Source: Rotaria sordida (lineage: Eukaryota; Rotifera; Eurotatoria; Philodinida; Philodinidae). From it: DNA of 64,000 nt. The notes beneath the pieces were generated by a model. The model saw only the letters and a program-made list of their open reading frames with translations. It was not told the origin of the DNA and made no database searches. Shown in pieces: positions 45,101-57,450 of the stretch (position 1 is its first letter; every line of letters starts with the position of its first letter). Made by a program: the position numbers and the translations under genes. Location of the stretch: the NCBI GenBank assembly GCA_905250125.1, contig CAJNOL010000531.1:62860-126859 (forward strand). The letters run 5' to 3'.

Positions 45101-46991
45101 ATGTCGTCTGCGTCGCTTTATACTTTACCTATCGAACTTGTGTATCATATTTTTGACAATCTCGACGTACAAACAATATTTTTTTCATTTCGAAATGTAT
45201 GTAAACGATTTTATACCATTGTCGACATTTATAATCGATATGAACTTGATTTAAGCTCAGTTTCGAAGAGTGAATTTCATCGTATTTGTCGTATTATTCG
45301 TCCGGAAAATGTAATTTCACTTATTCTTTCCAATAATGATATGACACCAGGTCAAATTTGTTTATTTATATCTCTTTTCAATATTAAACAATCCGTTCAT
45401 CTTCGTGCATTAACTTTAATTGAAATTGAAAAGTTTGAATTAAATCTACTCATAGAACATATTAATATAAATTCTCTAAATGCATTATCAATCAAAATAC
45501 GAAAAAACAATTCTAAATCTAATGATAAATCAATGATTTCTCTTTTATCTAATATTGTCATGGCTAATCTTCATAAATTTGATCTAAGTATGTGGAGTCA
45601 GGAAATAAATAATATAGTATGGCCTAAGCAATGTACTTTACAATATCTTACTCTTGGTCATTACGTACCACTCAAACAAGTTTGTGAAATTCTTCGTCAC
45701 TTATCTCATTTACGAACATTAGTACTAAGAAATTGTATTGTGAATGATACTGATGGAACTATGACATCATTTTCTGATATTCAAACAAATACACATTTAA
45801 CTTCACTGACATTGAAGAATAGGCGTTTACAAATGAATGAGTTAGAATTGTTACTTTCACTAACACCTTCTCTTGTTCACCTTCAACTAACAGGTAGTGT
45901 TAATTTATTGGATGCTATACTTGATGGCTCGCGATGGGAAGAGTTTATTCAAATAAAATTATCTTCATTGGAGAAATTTGAATTTTTCTTTCGTACTAAG
46001 ACTGATATTAATCATAATCCTATTGATATTGAATCATGGGTTAGTCCATTTCGAACAATGTTTTGGCTTAAACATAAATCTTGGTTTGTAACTTGTAATT
46101 TTATCATTAAAACGGCAACACTTAGACTCTATTCAGTACCAATATGTGATCCTTGTATTACATACGAATCTGACTTCGATAAAATCGTATGCACCACTTG
46201 CACAGCCATTGAAAATGATGCATTAATAATGAATAATGTACGTGAAGTTCATTTAGATTTAACATTAATGATGGCAAGTATAACAGCACAAAAGGTATGT
46301 TATGAGAAAACAAAACCTAAAAAATTTCTTTAGTTTAAATTTCTTTCTGGATTTCTTGTAATGAATTATTCGAATAATTGATATTTCTAAATCATTAAAT
46401 TTTTTTTTGTGCATATAGATTACATTACGAAGTCATCATTTATTTCTAAAACTAACCGATTTAACACTTACGATCAATGGAGAATGGCCTGCTGATTCAA
46501 TGGAATTTCTTTCGAATCTTATTGATTTAACAAATCTGATTACTTTGGGATTGTACGTTGATTTTGATCATTGTTCAGTATCAAATACAATAAACAATAT
46601 AGGCTACTTACTTAAACAAACATACAACGTTCGTTCACTTACATTATCTAATTCACATTATCGTAGTAATTTAAATGGAATTGTTGAAAGTTTTTGTTCT
46701 ATTATTCCTCATCATGTGAAACACCTTGAAATATATGACATGGATTTGGACGATATAAAAATACTTTTGCAACAGTTGAAATACTTATCAAGTATTACAT
46801 TTGTGTTCTTGTTTGATATGCCGTTTAGTCCTAATGAAATCATCAAATGGCTCTCGCAAAGAACAGATTTTACATTTTTGCTAGATAATTGTTTTTTATC
46901 TATGTGGTTAGGAAACAATATTCATGAGGAACCAAAATTTGTACTGAAAGACAAAGATTTCAGACTAACTCATGATTATTATAACTCGTGA
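45101..46991 (+). CDS. F-box protein with leucine-rich repeat-like region
   Basis: Two exons, 45101-46294 and 46419-46991, join in phase 0 to give about 588 aa. The N-terminus is an F-box: LYTLPIELVYHIFDNLDVQT (residues 6-25) then FRNVCKRFYTIVDIYNRY. Such domains bind Skp1 in SCF ubiquitin ligases. The remainder has irregular leucine-rich units (VISLILSNNDMTPGQICLFI, LRTLVLRNCIVND, LTSLTLKNRRLQMNELELLL, VRSLTLSNSHYR, VKHLEIYDMDLDDIKILLQQ) that would form the substrate-binding part. Bdelloid genomes carry large families of this type; membership here is inferred. A start codon just after the 783 bp repeat copy leaves only 180 bp for a promoter. No stop or frameshift interrupts it. Confidence 0.88.
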
Positions 46992-49256
46992 AGGACTCAA
47001 CTGCATGATATAGTAACAATTTATTCTGATTGTTTTTTATTGTTCTATGTTGAAATTTTTTGTTGTGTTGAGGTTTCCATATGCACTAGTTCTTGTGCTG
47101 TCGTTCATTGTTATGTTCCAATGTCTTATTAAATTTATATAAATATATATGTATATTATTCCACTTTTTGGAAGGAAGTGAGAATAACTCTGCCATTCGA
47201 TTACCTTGCTGTATGGGATGTTGCCTAACAGTAAATTTAATAGTTCGGTATCTTTCCTGCAACTATGACTAGCCATAGCTTTGGACAGAAGCCTCCCCCT
47301 CTCCTCGCGCAAAGTTTTTGTGTTCAATTGTTTGAGCTCTCCATACACACTAACTAACCACAAGAGCAGGTGTATGTCATAACGTGGTCAGTATACTATC
47401 GGACGGGTGATTCAAGATAAACAGCCGTTAGTGACTTACGCAGGATCATTTCATGGCTGATAATATCAAGGTTTGAACATAGTACCTTGTGGATACGTAT
47501 TAAACTAAGAAGTCACTCAGTCATGGTGGTCTCATCCCTTTTGATAGATGATAATGCCTTGTTTCCTTTGTCTCATATAACAGACGCATTTGTTCAAACA
47601 AGACTTCATTATGTGAAAGCTGATTACTTATATTAGTTTATCATGATTGGCAACACTTCTAACACAATAGCTTCTTCGTTTTATGTGATTTATTTCCATT
47701 CGTATATCTATGCGTTAGAAAAGAAACAAACATACATTGTCATTAACGATTTCAACGATGAGTAGTAATAATTCTTTTGCTTTGTTTCTACAATTTTTTA
47801 CTTTTTGAATGAATCTTCAAAAAGTTAAGTTCAAAATTTTGAAATTCAGCACGTTCCTATTCTTCAATGCCAATGTTAGAATGTTTATTATAAGTACAGA
47901 AAATGAAATAATAAGAAAAAACCAAAATGAGCTAATACAAACAAAACTATATGTTGTACAAACTAGTCATACCTAAGAGCCGCTAAGACTCTCATATTCT
48001 GAATCAGCGCAGTAAACTGCACTCAGTCATGTATGTTTCCACGGAAAAGTGATTGATTACTTGGAGGACTTTCTTCATGAGACACATCACGAATTACGAC
48101 GATTACATATATTTAATTGTTTTGCTTTCTGTTGACGAACATGATCGGACTGTGTTGTTGATTTTATTTGTTAACTTTATAGGTTAATGTATGAACAATT
48201 TTTATTTTATTTTCTTTCGACCGTTTTCCTCTGATCAGTGATTATTAGAAGTGTCATCGAAATTGTTTACGACAAATAGCCATAATCCTTTGTATTTATA
48301 TAGAACTAATCAGTCTGATATAATTCTTTGATATTTCATTCTATGATTACTTATCACTATTACGTATCGTTCGTTGATTTTGGTGAACTCTTTATGTTGG
48401 TGATAGAGTGTTTTTATAAATAAGAACTTTTCAGTTTGCTTTTTTATATTTTGAAAAATCAATATTCGTTATATTATAACAAATAATGAATAAACTAATA
48501 CAAACTCTCTTTTATTCAATATAATATGCGATGATAAGTGTGGCAGATTCAATAGCTCCTTTTTCTAATTAGATTCTATTAAAATATTGCATTCTGATAT
48601 TAAGAAATTGAAAGTTTCGTATAAGTTTTATTGATATGTTCTTTTCGAAACCAGTGGTTTTTTTTAATATTATATTAAACACTAAGTATTATGCAATAAA
48701 AACATCGATTTCACAAAATTAAAGTCAGATAATGTGAAATTTCAATTTTACACTATTAGAGCAGAATTCTCCCATGCATCTAGTGGTATGATTTCTTCTA
48801 GTTTTCTAAAATGCCTTCTTCGAAGAACACATAAGAATTATTATCATTTTAGTTATTAAATATATTTTGTTGGAATATTATAATGAATAAAATATTTCGA
48901 AGAAAAAACAACGACATAAACTCATTGATTTCTGTTTTCTTAACATAACTTTTTATTACTTTCACGTACACGATACTCTAGTGAAGAATATTGTCAATCA
49001 GTCACCATGAATTAAAAGATTAGAGAAAGATCAACAATGGTGTCTTGAGGTCAATTTGAAATATTTTCAACATTTTTTCTGTCTACCAAATCAATGTCAT
49101 TGCTTAATCCTATTACAATATGAACTTATACATTAAATTCATACAAATTTTTAATAAATTTTCAGATGCTAAAAGAAAAATTTTAATTGAAGAATTTTAT
49201 TTTCATACTGTTCTTAATAACAAAAAGAAGGAAACATTTTTTTTTTAAATAAAATT
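46992..49256. other. intergenic, no supported gene
   Basis: About 2.3 kb. A more GC-balanced patch at 47160-47480 has a 108-codon minus frame (VYGELKQLNTKTLREERGRL...) with no recognisable motif and a low-complexity middle, so it is not called. The rest is AT-rich with no repeat structure seen. Confidence 0.4.
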
Positions 49257-49769
49257 CTAATGAATATTATTGTCATTCGTCCGAATCGACATTCGTATTA
49301 ATATTCCATAATCAAAAATAATTCGATTTGATGTTTCAAATTTAATTGAACAATGATTATATTCATTCGAAGGTATTATAATAACTTCATGTTCATCAAT
49401 ATTAAGTTTTTGTTCGTTTATAGTTTTATTATTTACTAGATGATAAATATTTTTAATTAATTTTTTCTTCAATGATGACATTTTAAATAAATGTAATAGA
49501 AATGATTGATTTTTATCGGATTTCAATGTTATTGTCATATTACCATATGGAAAATGCCAGAAAAACGTTATTTCTCTGTCTATATATTGATCAATTGATA
49601 AACTAATTGATGCTTGTTGACAATAGAATGATGATGATGATGATGAAATAATAAATGAACAAGGATAATATGTCCATATTGTTGTAGTCGATTCACATTC
49701 TGATGATAATGTTGTTACATGAATAAAATGGAAAATAATCAATGAAAATATCGTCACTATAACGAACAT
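49257..49769 (-). CDS. predicted secreted or membrane-anchored protein, unrecognised
   Basis: Single-exon ORF of 170 aa. The start MFVIVTIFSLIIFHFIHVTT is a good signal peptide or anchor. Next comes a Ser-rich stretch with four cysteines in the mature part (SSECES, YYPCSF, FYCQQ, NHCSIKF), able to form two disulphides. There are N-glycosylation sites (NMT, NQS, NKT). Beta-strand-like segments alternate (ISLSIDQYIDREITFFWHFP, NMTITLKSD, RIIFDYGILIRMSIRTN), suggesting a small extracellular beta-domain. No family recognised. Codon use and length argue for a real gene; no splice partner was found. Confidence 0.55.
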   Translation of the reverse strand: MFVIVTIFSLIIFHFIHVTTLSSECESTTTIWTYYPCSFIISSSSSSFYCQQASISLSIDQYIDREITFFWHFPYGNMTITLKSDKNQSFLLHLFKMSSLKKKLIKNIYHLVNNKTINEQKLNIDEHEVIIIPSNEYNHCSIKFETSNRIIFDYGILIRMSIRTNDNNIH

Positions 49770-50209
49770 TGCATCATTTTATATGCGACATTCACCTTGT
49801 AGTGATATAGAATAAAGAAAAGAATTGATTGAATGAACATGTATATATTTGTATAAGATATAGGTATGCAGGTGAGCCGATTGTAAACATACATATACGT
49901 TCATATAGGAAATGTGTCATCACGCATTCGATCAATAGACACTATATATTTATCGGCGGGAAGAACAATACTAATGATCTTTGCTTTATATGGACACTCC
50001 CAACTATTATTCATCATTTGTTTCTTTTTAATCATTATTCATTTTATCTCATTTTCTTGATATTTAATTCAAACAAAAAAAAACAAAACAATAATAACAG
50101 ACATGACTAGACAAAAGAAAAATAATAACAAAGATATAAAATCTATTTTTATTTTCAATATGTTTCATATTTTCAGTTTGTAAATGAATAGCTTCATCAA
50201 TGTTAGTTT
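49770..50209. other. intergenic spacer
   Basis: 440 bp containing the promoter side of the secreted-protein gene. A 93-codon plus-strand frame here is low complexity at its end and is not called. Confidence 0.4.
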
Positions 50210-50970
50210 TTATAGGTTTTTTTGTGAGTTAATAATAGGTTGACAAGTAAAATATAGATAATGTTTAAGTAATTGTTCAGCTGTTGGACGAATTTGTGAA
50301 TTGTAAATAAGAATATCCTGAAAAGATATTTGATATTGACATTAAAAATTTAAAAAAAAATCTATATACAACAATGAATTCATAGCATTAGGAATTGTCG
50401 ATAAGTACTTGACATAGGTAATTGAGACAATTCAATACTATTGAATGGAAAATTTGGAAAACTTATTTGATAACGAAGACAATTGGCAATATTAGGCCAT
50501 TCAACTACCGATGGTGCACTAAGCAATCTACTAATGCAAAGTCAAAAATCAACATAAATTAACTTACCGAAAAATAAGTAAGAATTGTTCTATTCCACAT
50601 TCATCACGAAACAATGGTCGATGAAGATGATGAATAGCATATAATATTTGATATGTATAACTTTTAAAAATAAAAATTAAATATAGTTTTTTAAATAATA
50701 TTTTATTTATTGTTTACTTCTATGAGTTTATCAAATAATCGTTCTGTACATAAACATGCATCCATATATCGTTTAAGATCTATAGGAAATATTCCAAGTA
50801 AAAATGAAAGAAAATCTTTTTTATCCAAATTATGTTTAACATGAATGAGTTTAAAGAATATTGTTAAATGATAGTAGATTGTTTTTTCATTACTTTACGA
50901 GCAAATTCTCAATTATGTTCAATTGGATGACGAACATGATCAACATAAACAAACTTACCTAAAATTTCAT
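50210..50970 (-). pseudogene. decayed cyclin-dependent-kinase-like pseudogene
   Basis: Fragments in the right order but different frames resemble a CDK1/2-type kinase. PIDLKRYMDACL (about 50.77 kb) corresponds to the DLKKYMD stretch. SYTYQILYAIHHLHRPLFRD (50568-50660) matches the S-Y-x-Y-Q-I-L...H...RD region before the catalytic loop. RLLSAPSVVEWPNIANCL then YQISFPNFP (about 50.42-50.53 kb) matches RxLGTPxxxxWPxxxxLxxYxxxFPxW. DILIYNSQIRPTAEQLLKH (50210-50317) matches the final helix. The whole stretch from the HRDLKPxN motif through DFG and the activation segment is missing between the second and third fragments. In-frame stops and a frame change at the splice joint before SYTYQ are present. 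At least the catalytic function is lost. Some residual introns retain GT...AG ends. Confidence 0.7.
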
Positions 50971-51714
50971 TCCAGAATTATAAATCGAATAAAAACGAAT
51001 CAGTCCCAAGAAGTTTTATATGGATCCATGGAAGTGAATTAAAAAATTGTCTTAAAGTTTGAAAATAATAATAGAATGAGTAAGAAATAAAAAGAAATTT
51101 ATCAAAACTTGCATTCATAATAATGATCGACAAGTATCATGACGATAGTTTGATATATTTGTCTACAGATGTCTTTCAGTGATTGTTTATGAATATCAAA
51201 ATTCATGAGAGTATCCTTGTATATCTTAAAAAGAGAATAATTAAGTATAACTAACAATTTGAAAAAAACGGTAAGGATTACAAATATTGCAATTGACAAT
51301 AAAAGATCAACAAAGAAATTTTACCAGGAAAAAAAAAAGAAATATTTATATATATCACAGTTGATATGAGAATTCAATTGAGTTTGAAATGGTTGAATGA
51401 TATGAATTATATGAGTAATGTATTAATTAATTTTTATTTGATTTGTTAATATATTTAAATTATGGAGAGTATGAAAACATAAGACAGTTGGTTAATGTAT
51501 AATAATTTATTCTAATATTATCTATCAGTATGAATATTGATACAGTTTGATTATAATATCTATGGGTGATAAATCATTAAATTTCTCTGTTAAAAGATTA
51601 CATATGAGCAAAATTACATTATCTTTTATTATTTTCTAGTAAAAAAGAAAGCAATTTAAAAAAAATTCTTGTTTTTTTTAAATATATAATCGAGATATAT
51701 TTTACAAATATATC
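50971..51714. other. spacer with no clear gene
   Basis: Contains a 65-codon minus frame (51102-51299) without recognised motifs; it might be extra debris of the kinase pseudogene but shows no diagnostic motif. The rest is AT-rich. Confidence 0.35.
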
Positions 51715-54700
51715 TTAAAATGTATGGTCATTTTCTTTCGATTTTTTCTTTCGTAATTTACAAAATCGTAATAATAACTTTTTGTGATTAATAATCCATT
51801 TCAGTATTGGCATAAACATTAATTTAAAAATAAGAAAAGCTAATGCAAAGATACCAATAATAGTCGTTACAAAAAGTATATCATGAAAAAGAACTTCACC
51901 CATTCGTGCAATTGGTTCTTGTTTATTAATAACATAAAATTCTGTTTCACTAAAACTGATGATCAATGTATGTTGTGTAGATAAATAACGAAGAAAAGCA
52001 CCTTGTTGTAAATAAACAAGACGATCATTCAATGATCCATGAGTTGATGTCGGAATCCATATACCACTATAATTAGTTGAACCACTATAATCTAATGATT
52101 CTGTTCGATTAATCATTTTTGTAAGAGCAAAATTGATTTCTGTTGTGTGACCAAGAGTTTGATCGGATGTATTAAACAATTGACAATAGTCTAAATTTTG
52201 AACGATATATGATGAATCATTCGTTGTAGTGCGAGGACCCGTAAGACATATAAAAATACCACCAATATAATATGATCCTATGTATAAGAAATGATATTTG
52301 TTTTATTTGAGATATGATTTACCTGTTAAATTTATTTGTATAGTCATTTTATGATAAGGCACACGGTATACGACAGTAAGCGTAGTATTATCTGATTGCA
52401 CAGTACAATTAGTACGTGGTAATGCTACTGAATAAGTGCCAATATTTTCCTTAAAAAAAAAGAAAAGAAAATTCTTTTCAAAAATATATTCCTGTTTCAG
52501 TTTGATAATAGTCAGTATGTGATGGGAAAATTTTATTTGGATCTAATCTTAGAAATTCCTATTTTTTTTAATATGACTGATGAAAGAAAAAAATTTCATA
52601 CTAAACTTTTAGTAATTATTCTTATATTAATGATAGTTAAGAATTTCTCATTTATTTACCTGTGCAGTAACATCATTACAAGTATAACCTGTTTGTACAA
52701 AATTGACAGTTATAGTAAATTCTTGCATATCAAGCATATCAAATATAGGTGTTTCTTCATTAGATTTAATAATAGCTAATAATTGTAGAGCTGAACTAAA
52801 TTGAGTATTTTTTAATGATGTATCACATACAAAATAAGAATCATTTGATGTTTCTAATGGATATTTGACAACAAAAACGGTACCAAACCAAAAACTATAG
52901 ATGATAAGAATAATGATAGCAAATGAAATAAGTCCACCAAACCATAATTCTCCATTACCAATAAGATCAGAATGACGCAAAAGCCATTCAAGACGTTCAA
53001 AATGCTTCTTTCCTGTTGGAGAATGGTATAAGATTCCCATAATAAGTAGAATAATAAAAGCAAGAAATAATGTAATTAGAGACCAAAAAAACGGTGAAAT
53101 GAGAAGACATCGAATAGATCTTATTTCTAGACTAAATGTATTTTCCATGAGAATATCATCGAATGATGCCATTGAAGATGATGTAGGATAAGCATAAGCT
53201 TGACTTTTCGATTGAAAAATTGATTGATTTACATCATTGACCGAAGCGAGAGGACAGAAAGAATTTGACGAACAATTAATACATTCTATAGTTGGATATC
53301 CTACATACATTCCATGTGATGAATTAAATGATACACCTTTAAAATATCAAATGAAGTGTTAATATTTAAAAAAGAACACAACATTTCTTACTAATAGGAG
53401 AACTCTTAGTCATTGTTGGACATATTGTACATGGTGTTGGACCTCGCATACTTTTATAAGTTCCACGTGGACATGCTAATGGATGCTGTAATACACTATT
53501 AATATCATCTGTTTTCATATAGTAACCTGCATCAACTGAAGGAATTAGTACTAAAGTTCCATCTCCAGTAAGTATAACTAATTGATGATCATATGTTTTT
53601 GTTAATCGAATAAATGTTGGAGGTGTATTTGACCATTGTTCTAATGTTTGTTGATTATTAGGATAACAATATAATATATCTTCAGATGTTGTATTTACTA
53701 CATGTATTCGAGATTTTGCCCAAGGAAGTGTAGCTTGATCACTAAGAAGTAAACCTGCTTGTATACCATCATCATCAAGCCAACTTGTTGAACGTGCTGA
53801 ATGATTAAATGTATTAATTAATGTTAAATTTGTACTATTAAATGAAAAAAGATATGTTTTACGTAATTGTGGTACACCAATAAGAACTTGTTGAGTTGCA
53901 TCATGAATTGAAACAGACATAACATAATCAAATTCATAAGTAAAAACATAACGTCCACGAACAAATTTTTGATTATCAGAAAATAAAGTATAATTATCAA
54001 CAAGAGTCATATTATAAGGAGGATTTAAACGAACAAGATAAACAGATGGTAAATTTTTTTCAATATCAATTTCATAATAGCCAGCAATAATTGCTATTGA
54101 AAATTCATCATTTGTCTCACTTATATCTAATGCATGAGGTTTAATATTGATCGATGGAAATATATCATTCCATAGAAGACTTTTGACATAGTTATTTTCA
54201 ATATCATAAATAAAAATATCTTGTGAAAGAAAACCATATGCATATTTTCCATAAAGATCGACTTGTAATGTTGACAATTCAGATGGTTCGCGTTTCCATA
54301 TTTTCACATCATGTTCTCCTTCATTTCTACTTAATCTTTGATTACACGAGTAATTAGATGAACTAGTAGTACTATTTCTACGTGAAAATGTAAATAAACC
54401 TAATTTTTGATATTGACCATTTGTGGAATTGGTTCGTAAATAAACAAATGATAATTGTGAAAAATTTTGCCGTCGACCGACAGCTATACTAATAACAAAA
54501 TCATTTGATGAATTATAATTATAACCGCATACATATTCCATTCCAAAAGGAGCCATTGAAACAACATAACGAAGACCATCATTTTGAGCAAGTACAACAA
54601 AATAATCTGTACTAGCTATACGTATTCCATATGCATCATAATCATGTCTGTCCGAATAGATGACTGCATTAATAGATGAAAAAAAAGTTATCAAAAAAAG

Positions 54701-54769
54701 AATAGAAAACACATTAGGTATAATCAACATCGAATACATACTTCCATTTCTTTGAATAGAATCATACAA
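51715..54769 (-). CDS. large multi-domain transmembrane protein, unrecognised
   Basis: Four exons, 54769-53392, 53336-52660, 52449-52323 and 52277-51715, join in frame to about 914 aa. It begins with a signal/anchor segment (MLIIPNVFSILFLITFFSSI). A long extracellular part of ~400 residues follows with beta-rich, propeller-like units (VQVDLYGKYAYGFLSQDIFI-like, SVYLVRLNPPYNMTLVDNY, QQVLIGVPQLRKTYLFSF) and many N-glycosylation sites. Then comes a short cysteine-rich module (ACPRGTYKSM...PCTICPTM...CINCSSNSFCPL) reminiscent of TNFR/GCC2-type Cys repeats. Two TM helices (FFWSLITLFLAFIILLIMGI and WFGGLISFAIIILIIYSFWF) are followed by a second extracellular domain, a final TM (FVTTIIGIFALAFLIFKLMF) and a short basic tail. 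It looks like a receptor or surface protein; no ligand or enzyme can be named. Confidence 0.78.
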
Positions 54770-55059
54770 CTTTATAATATATATGCACGCATTAAATTGC
54801 TATCATCTAATATGAATCATACTATTCATACGCCCTGCTGTTAGATTTCGATAAATAGTGCATCAAAGAAATGTTTTTTTGTATAATGTTATGTCTTTTG
54901 ATCATACTTTTTGAAGTAACAACAACGTAATTACTAACAAATTACTCGATAAAATTCAATAGAATTATCTTTTTTTGAAAATATGAATAGAACATAACAA
55001 AAACAAGATTAAACAGACCGATTCAGGAGCAGTACGACCAGGGAATGGGAGGGGGGGAA

Positions 55060-55600
55060 TACCTCCTCTGCTCCAGAAAATTTTGGTTGGGGCTTTCTCT
55101 GAATTTGAGAAATTTACACTAAGCAACTTTCTCCGATTTTGGAGAAAGTTAATCAAAACATTTCTCGGAAATCAGAGAAAATTGCCTAAAAGCATTCTCC
55201 AAACTTGAATTTTCTTCGATTTTAAAGGCATATATAAAAAAAACTTTATCAAAAATCGGAGAAAACTGTTAAATGCACTTCTACAATGTGGGAGAAAATT
55301 GCCTAAAAACGTTCTCCAAACTTGAATTTTGTCCGAATTTATAGAAAATTGTTTAATGTATTTCTTTGAAAGCAGAAAAATCCAATTCCGGAGAAAACTA
55401 TTAGACAATTTTCTCCCATTTTGGAGAAATTCGTTAGAAATTTTTTTCTAAATTAAAAGAAAATCCAAGTTTTGCGACCAGTTTAGAGCGATTTTATTCG
55501 ATTTTGGAGAAATATATTATACAATTTTCTCTCATTTAGAGAAAACTTCAGTTTGAAGAACAATGTTTGACTTTCTCCAATTTTAGAACTGATCTTCCTG
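55060..55600. repeat. GGAGAA/TTCTCC-rich imperfect repeat block
   Basis: At least a dozen short TTCTCC or GGAGAA words, often as palindromic pairs (TCTCCGATTTTGGAGAAA, TCTCCCATTTTGGAGAAA). A longer word GAGAAAATTGCCTAAAA, then TTCTCCAAACTTGAATTT, occurs twice ~117 bp apart (about 55175 and 55292). Flanks contain GGAGCAG on the left (about 54,980-55,040) and CTGCTCC on the right (about 55,590), which may be weak element ends. It has no stable coding frame. Likely a decayed hairpin-rich mobile element or satellite remnant. Confidence 0.6.
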
Positions 55601-56346
55601 CTCCGACCTCTTCGCGCCGCCTCTGGATCAATTCTCGAGGGAGGTTTTTCTTCGAAGAACTAATATTTTTTGATCATATCACTAAATTTGATAGAATTAT
55701 AATTTTTATTTCTTTAATAATTAATATTCTAATAGATATTGTTATAAATCTTTTCATGCAAAAAAATCAAATGTAAATAAACAATAATTTATATATTTTA
55801 CTTCATTTGTTATTTCTTAACGGATTGTTAAACCTTAAGAATATAGATTGTGTTCAAAAAATAAATATGAATATATATTTCATGCCTTTTTGTTATTTAG
55901 TTTTAATACTGACTAATGAAAAATATTACTCGAATAAATTTAAAATAAAATGCTGCGTAATATTTTTTTAATCGTTTAGTATATATTACATTTTGCATAG
56001 TTTTATAAAAATGCATTTAATATTTGAAGTATTCTAAAGTATTTTAATGAAAAATATGGCCTGCTACTTTTATCAACAATAATGGCTTTTCTTTTTTTTT
56101 AGTGCACAGCAAGCATTTTTGATTGAAGAAAGAAAAAAAAAAATAATATAATGAAGTTTTAAATTCTTTTTCTTTTCTCTCTTTTCATATTAAAAGTTCA
56201 CCGTAAAGAATTTTTTTTATGTATCGACATTTTTTTTCCATGTTATTATCGCTGTTTGCTTTTTCTTTTTCTTTAAAAGTTAAAACAAAAAAGAGTCAAA
56301 ATTAACTATTTCTAAACTTCATCTATTATCGATTATAAATTCATTT
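55601..56346. other. 3' flank of the PAQR gene, nothing else seen
   Basis: Very AT-rich, with runs of T and A and no supported gene. Confidence 0.45.
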
Positions 56347-57450
56347 CTAATGAATGTGATGTTTCCTACGGAGACGTCGTCGGAAATACCAAACAATAAT
56401 AATATCCAATAAAATAAGAGAAATCATTGAACCAACACAAAATATTAAATCTGGTTTACTTCTTTGATCAATTATTTTTTGATTTTTTTCATAATCCCAA
56501 TAAACACCATGCATTTGACATACAGTTACAAAATAAATACATAAATGAAATAAATGATGACTTTGACCAATAAAATCTAAAGCACCGGGCCAAAAACGTT
56601 GCGGTAAATCGAAAGCAAAAAGTGTTGCACCAATAAGAAATAATATCACCTGTCCTAAATGACATATTGAATTTAAATCTGATGGAAATTGACATGAAAG
56701 TAAACCAATAATTAATGGAATAACTGAATAAATCCATAAAATTCCACATGGTAAAAATTGACAAATACGTTTTAATGGTGGATAAGGTGGATGAAAATAA
56801 TATTGAGCAAAACAATTTAAAAAACAAGCAAAAATACTAAGTAAAAGAAGCATAAATACATATTGATATTCAATTTTATCATAATACCATTGTGGTGCTG
56901 AATAATAAATATGAAGAAAACCTGAACCAAAACCATGTAAACTAACACCAACATAATCAATTGCAAAACACGTTCTATGAATGATTTCGGATTTTGAATG
57001 TAATAAATGTGCAAATGCTGAACATATAAACATGATTATAGCTGTACATAATGATACAGCAAATGGCCATGAATGAGAATTTTCATAAAATAGTAATCGT
57101 TGATTATAATAATATAATAAATATCCCATATGTAATATACCTATTAAATGACTCCAAACATTAATTGTTTCATTATGTTTATGAAATAATGATCTCCAAT
57201 AATAAGACCATGGTTGATGAAGTGAACGATAACCACGTAATATAAATGGTTCAATTAATATTGTTGGAATATCATTGAATGTGCATGGATAACGTGACAT
57301 ATTTTGGAATGAAATAAAAATTGATTGAATACGAAAATAAAGACGTTGTAATCGAACATAAATATCATGTTTGAATAAAAAAAATATTGTAGAAAAATAA
57401 TAAGAGATGCGTGTTATATTAAACATTATTTGATTCTTTCTACAAGACAA
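56347..57450 (-). CDS. PAQR-family (membrane progestin/adiponectin receptor-like) protein
   Basis: Single-exon ORF of 367 aa with seven to eight hydrophobic segments, within the family range. The signature features are present: FILRGYRSLHQPWSYYWRSL and the following NETINVWSHLIGILH, then SAFAHLLHSKS (first metal-binding His and Ser/His). The C-terminal DFIGQSHHLFHLCIYF carries the two His that complete the Zn2+ site. RxxHQPxxYYWxSLFxxHNETxNVWSHL matches the mPR (PAQR5-8) branch. Family members act as steroid or adiponectin receptors or ceramidase-like Zn enzymes; the sequence does not decide which. An internal start at MSRYPCTFND would remove ~50 less conserved residues. Confidence 0.9.
   Translation of the reverse strand: MSCRKNQIMFNITRISYYFSTIFFLFKHDIYVRLQRLYFRIQSIFISFQNMSRYPCTFNDIPTILIEPFILRGYRSLHQPWSYYWRSLFHKHNETINVWSHLIGILHMGYLLYYYNQRLLFYENSHSWPFAVSLCTAIIMFICSAFAHLLHSKSEIIHRTCFAIDYVGVSLHGFGSGFLHIYYSAPQWYYDKIEYQYVFMLLLLSIFACFLNCFAQYYFHPPYPPLKRICQFLPCGILWIYSVIPLIIGLLSCQFPSDLNSICHLGQVILFLIGATLFAFDLPQRFWPGALDFIGQSHHLFHLCIYFVTVCQMHGVYWDYEKNQKIIDQRSKPDLIFCVGSMISLILLDIIIVWYFRRRLRRKHHIH

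Noticed and set aside
47037..47363. 108-codon minus-strand frame with partly protein-like composition
   Set aside because: No motif, no splice partner, and a low-complexity middle (IYIYIYIN); it could be a relic, but cannot be supported.
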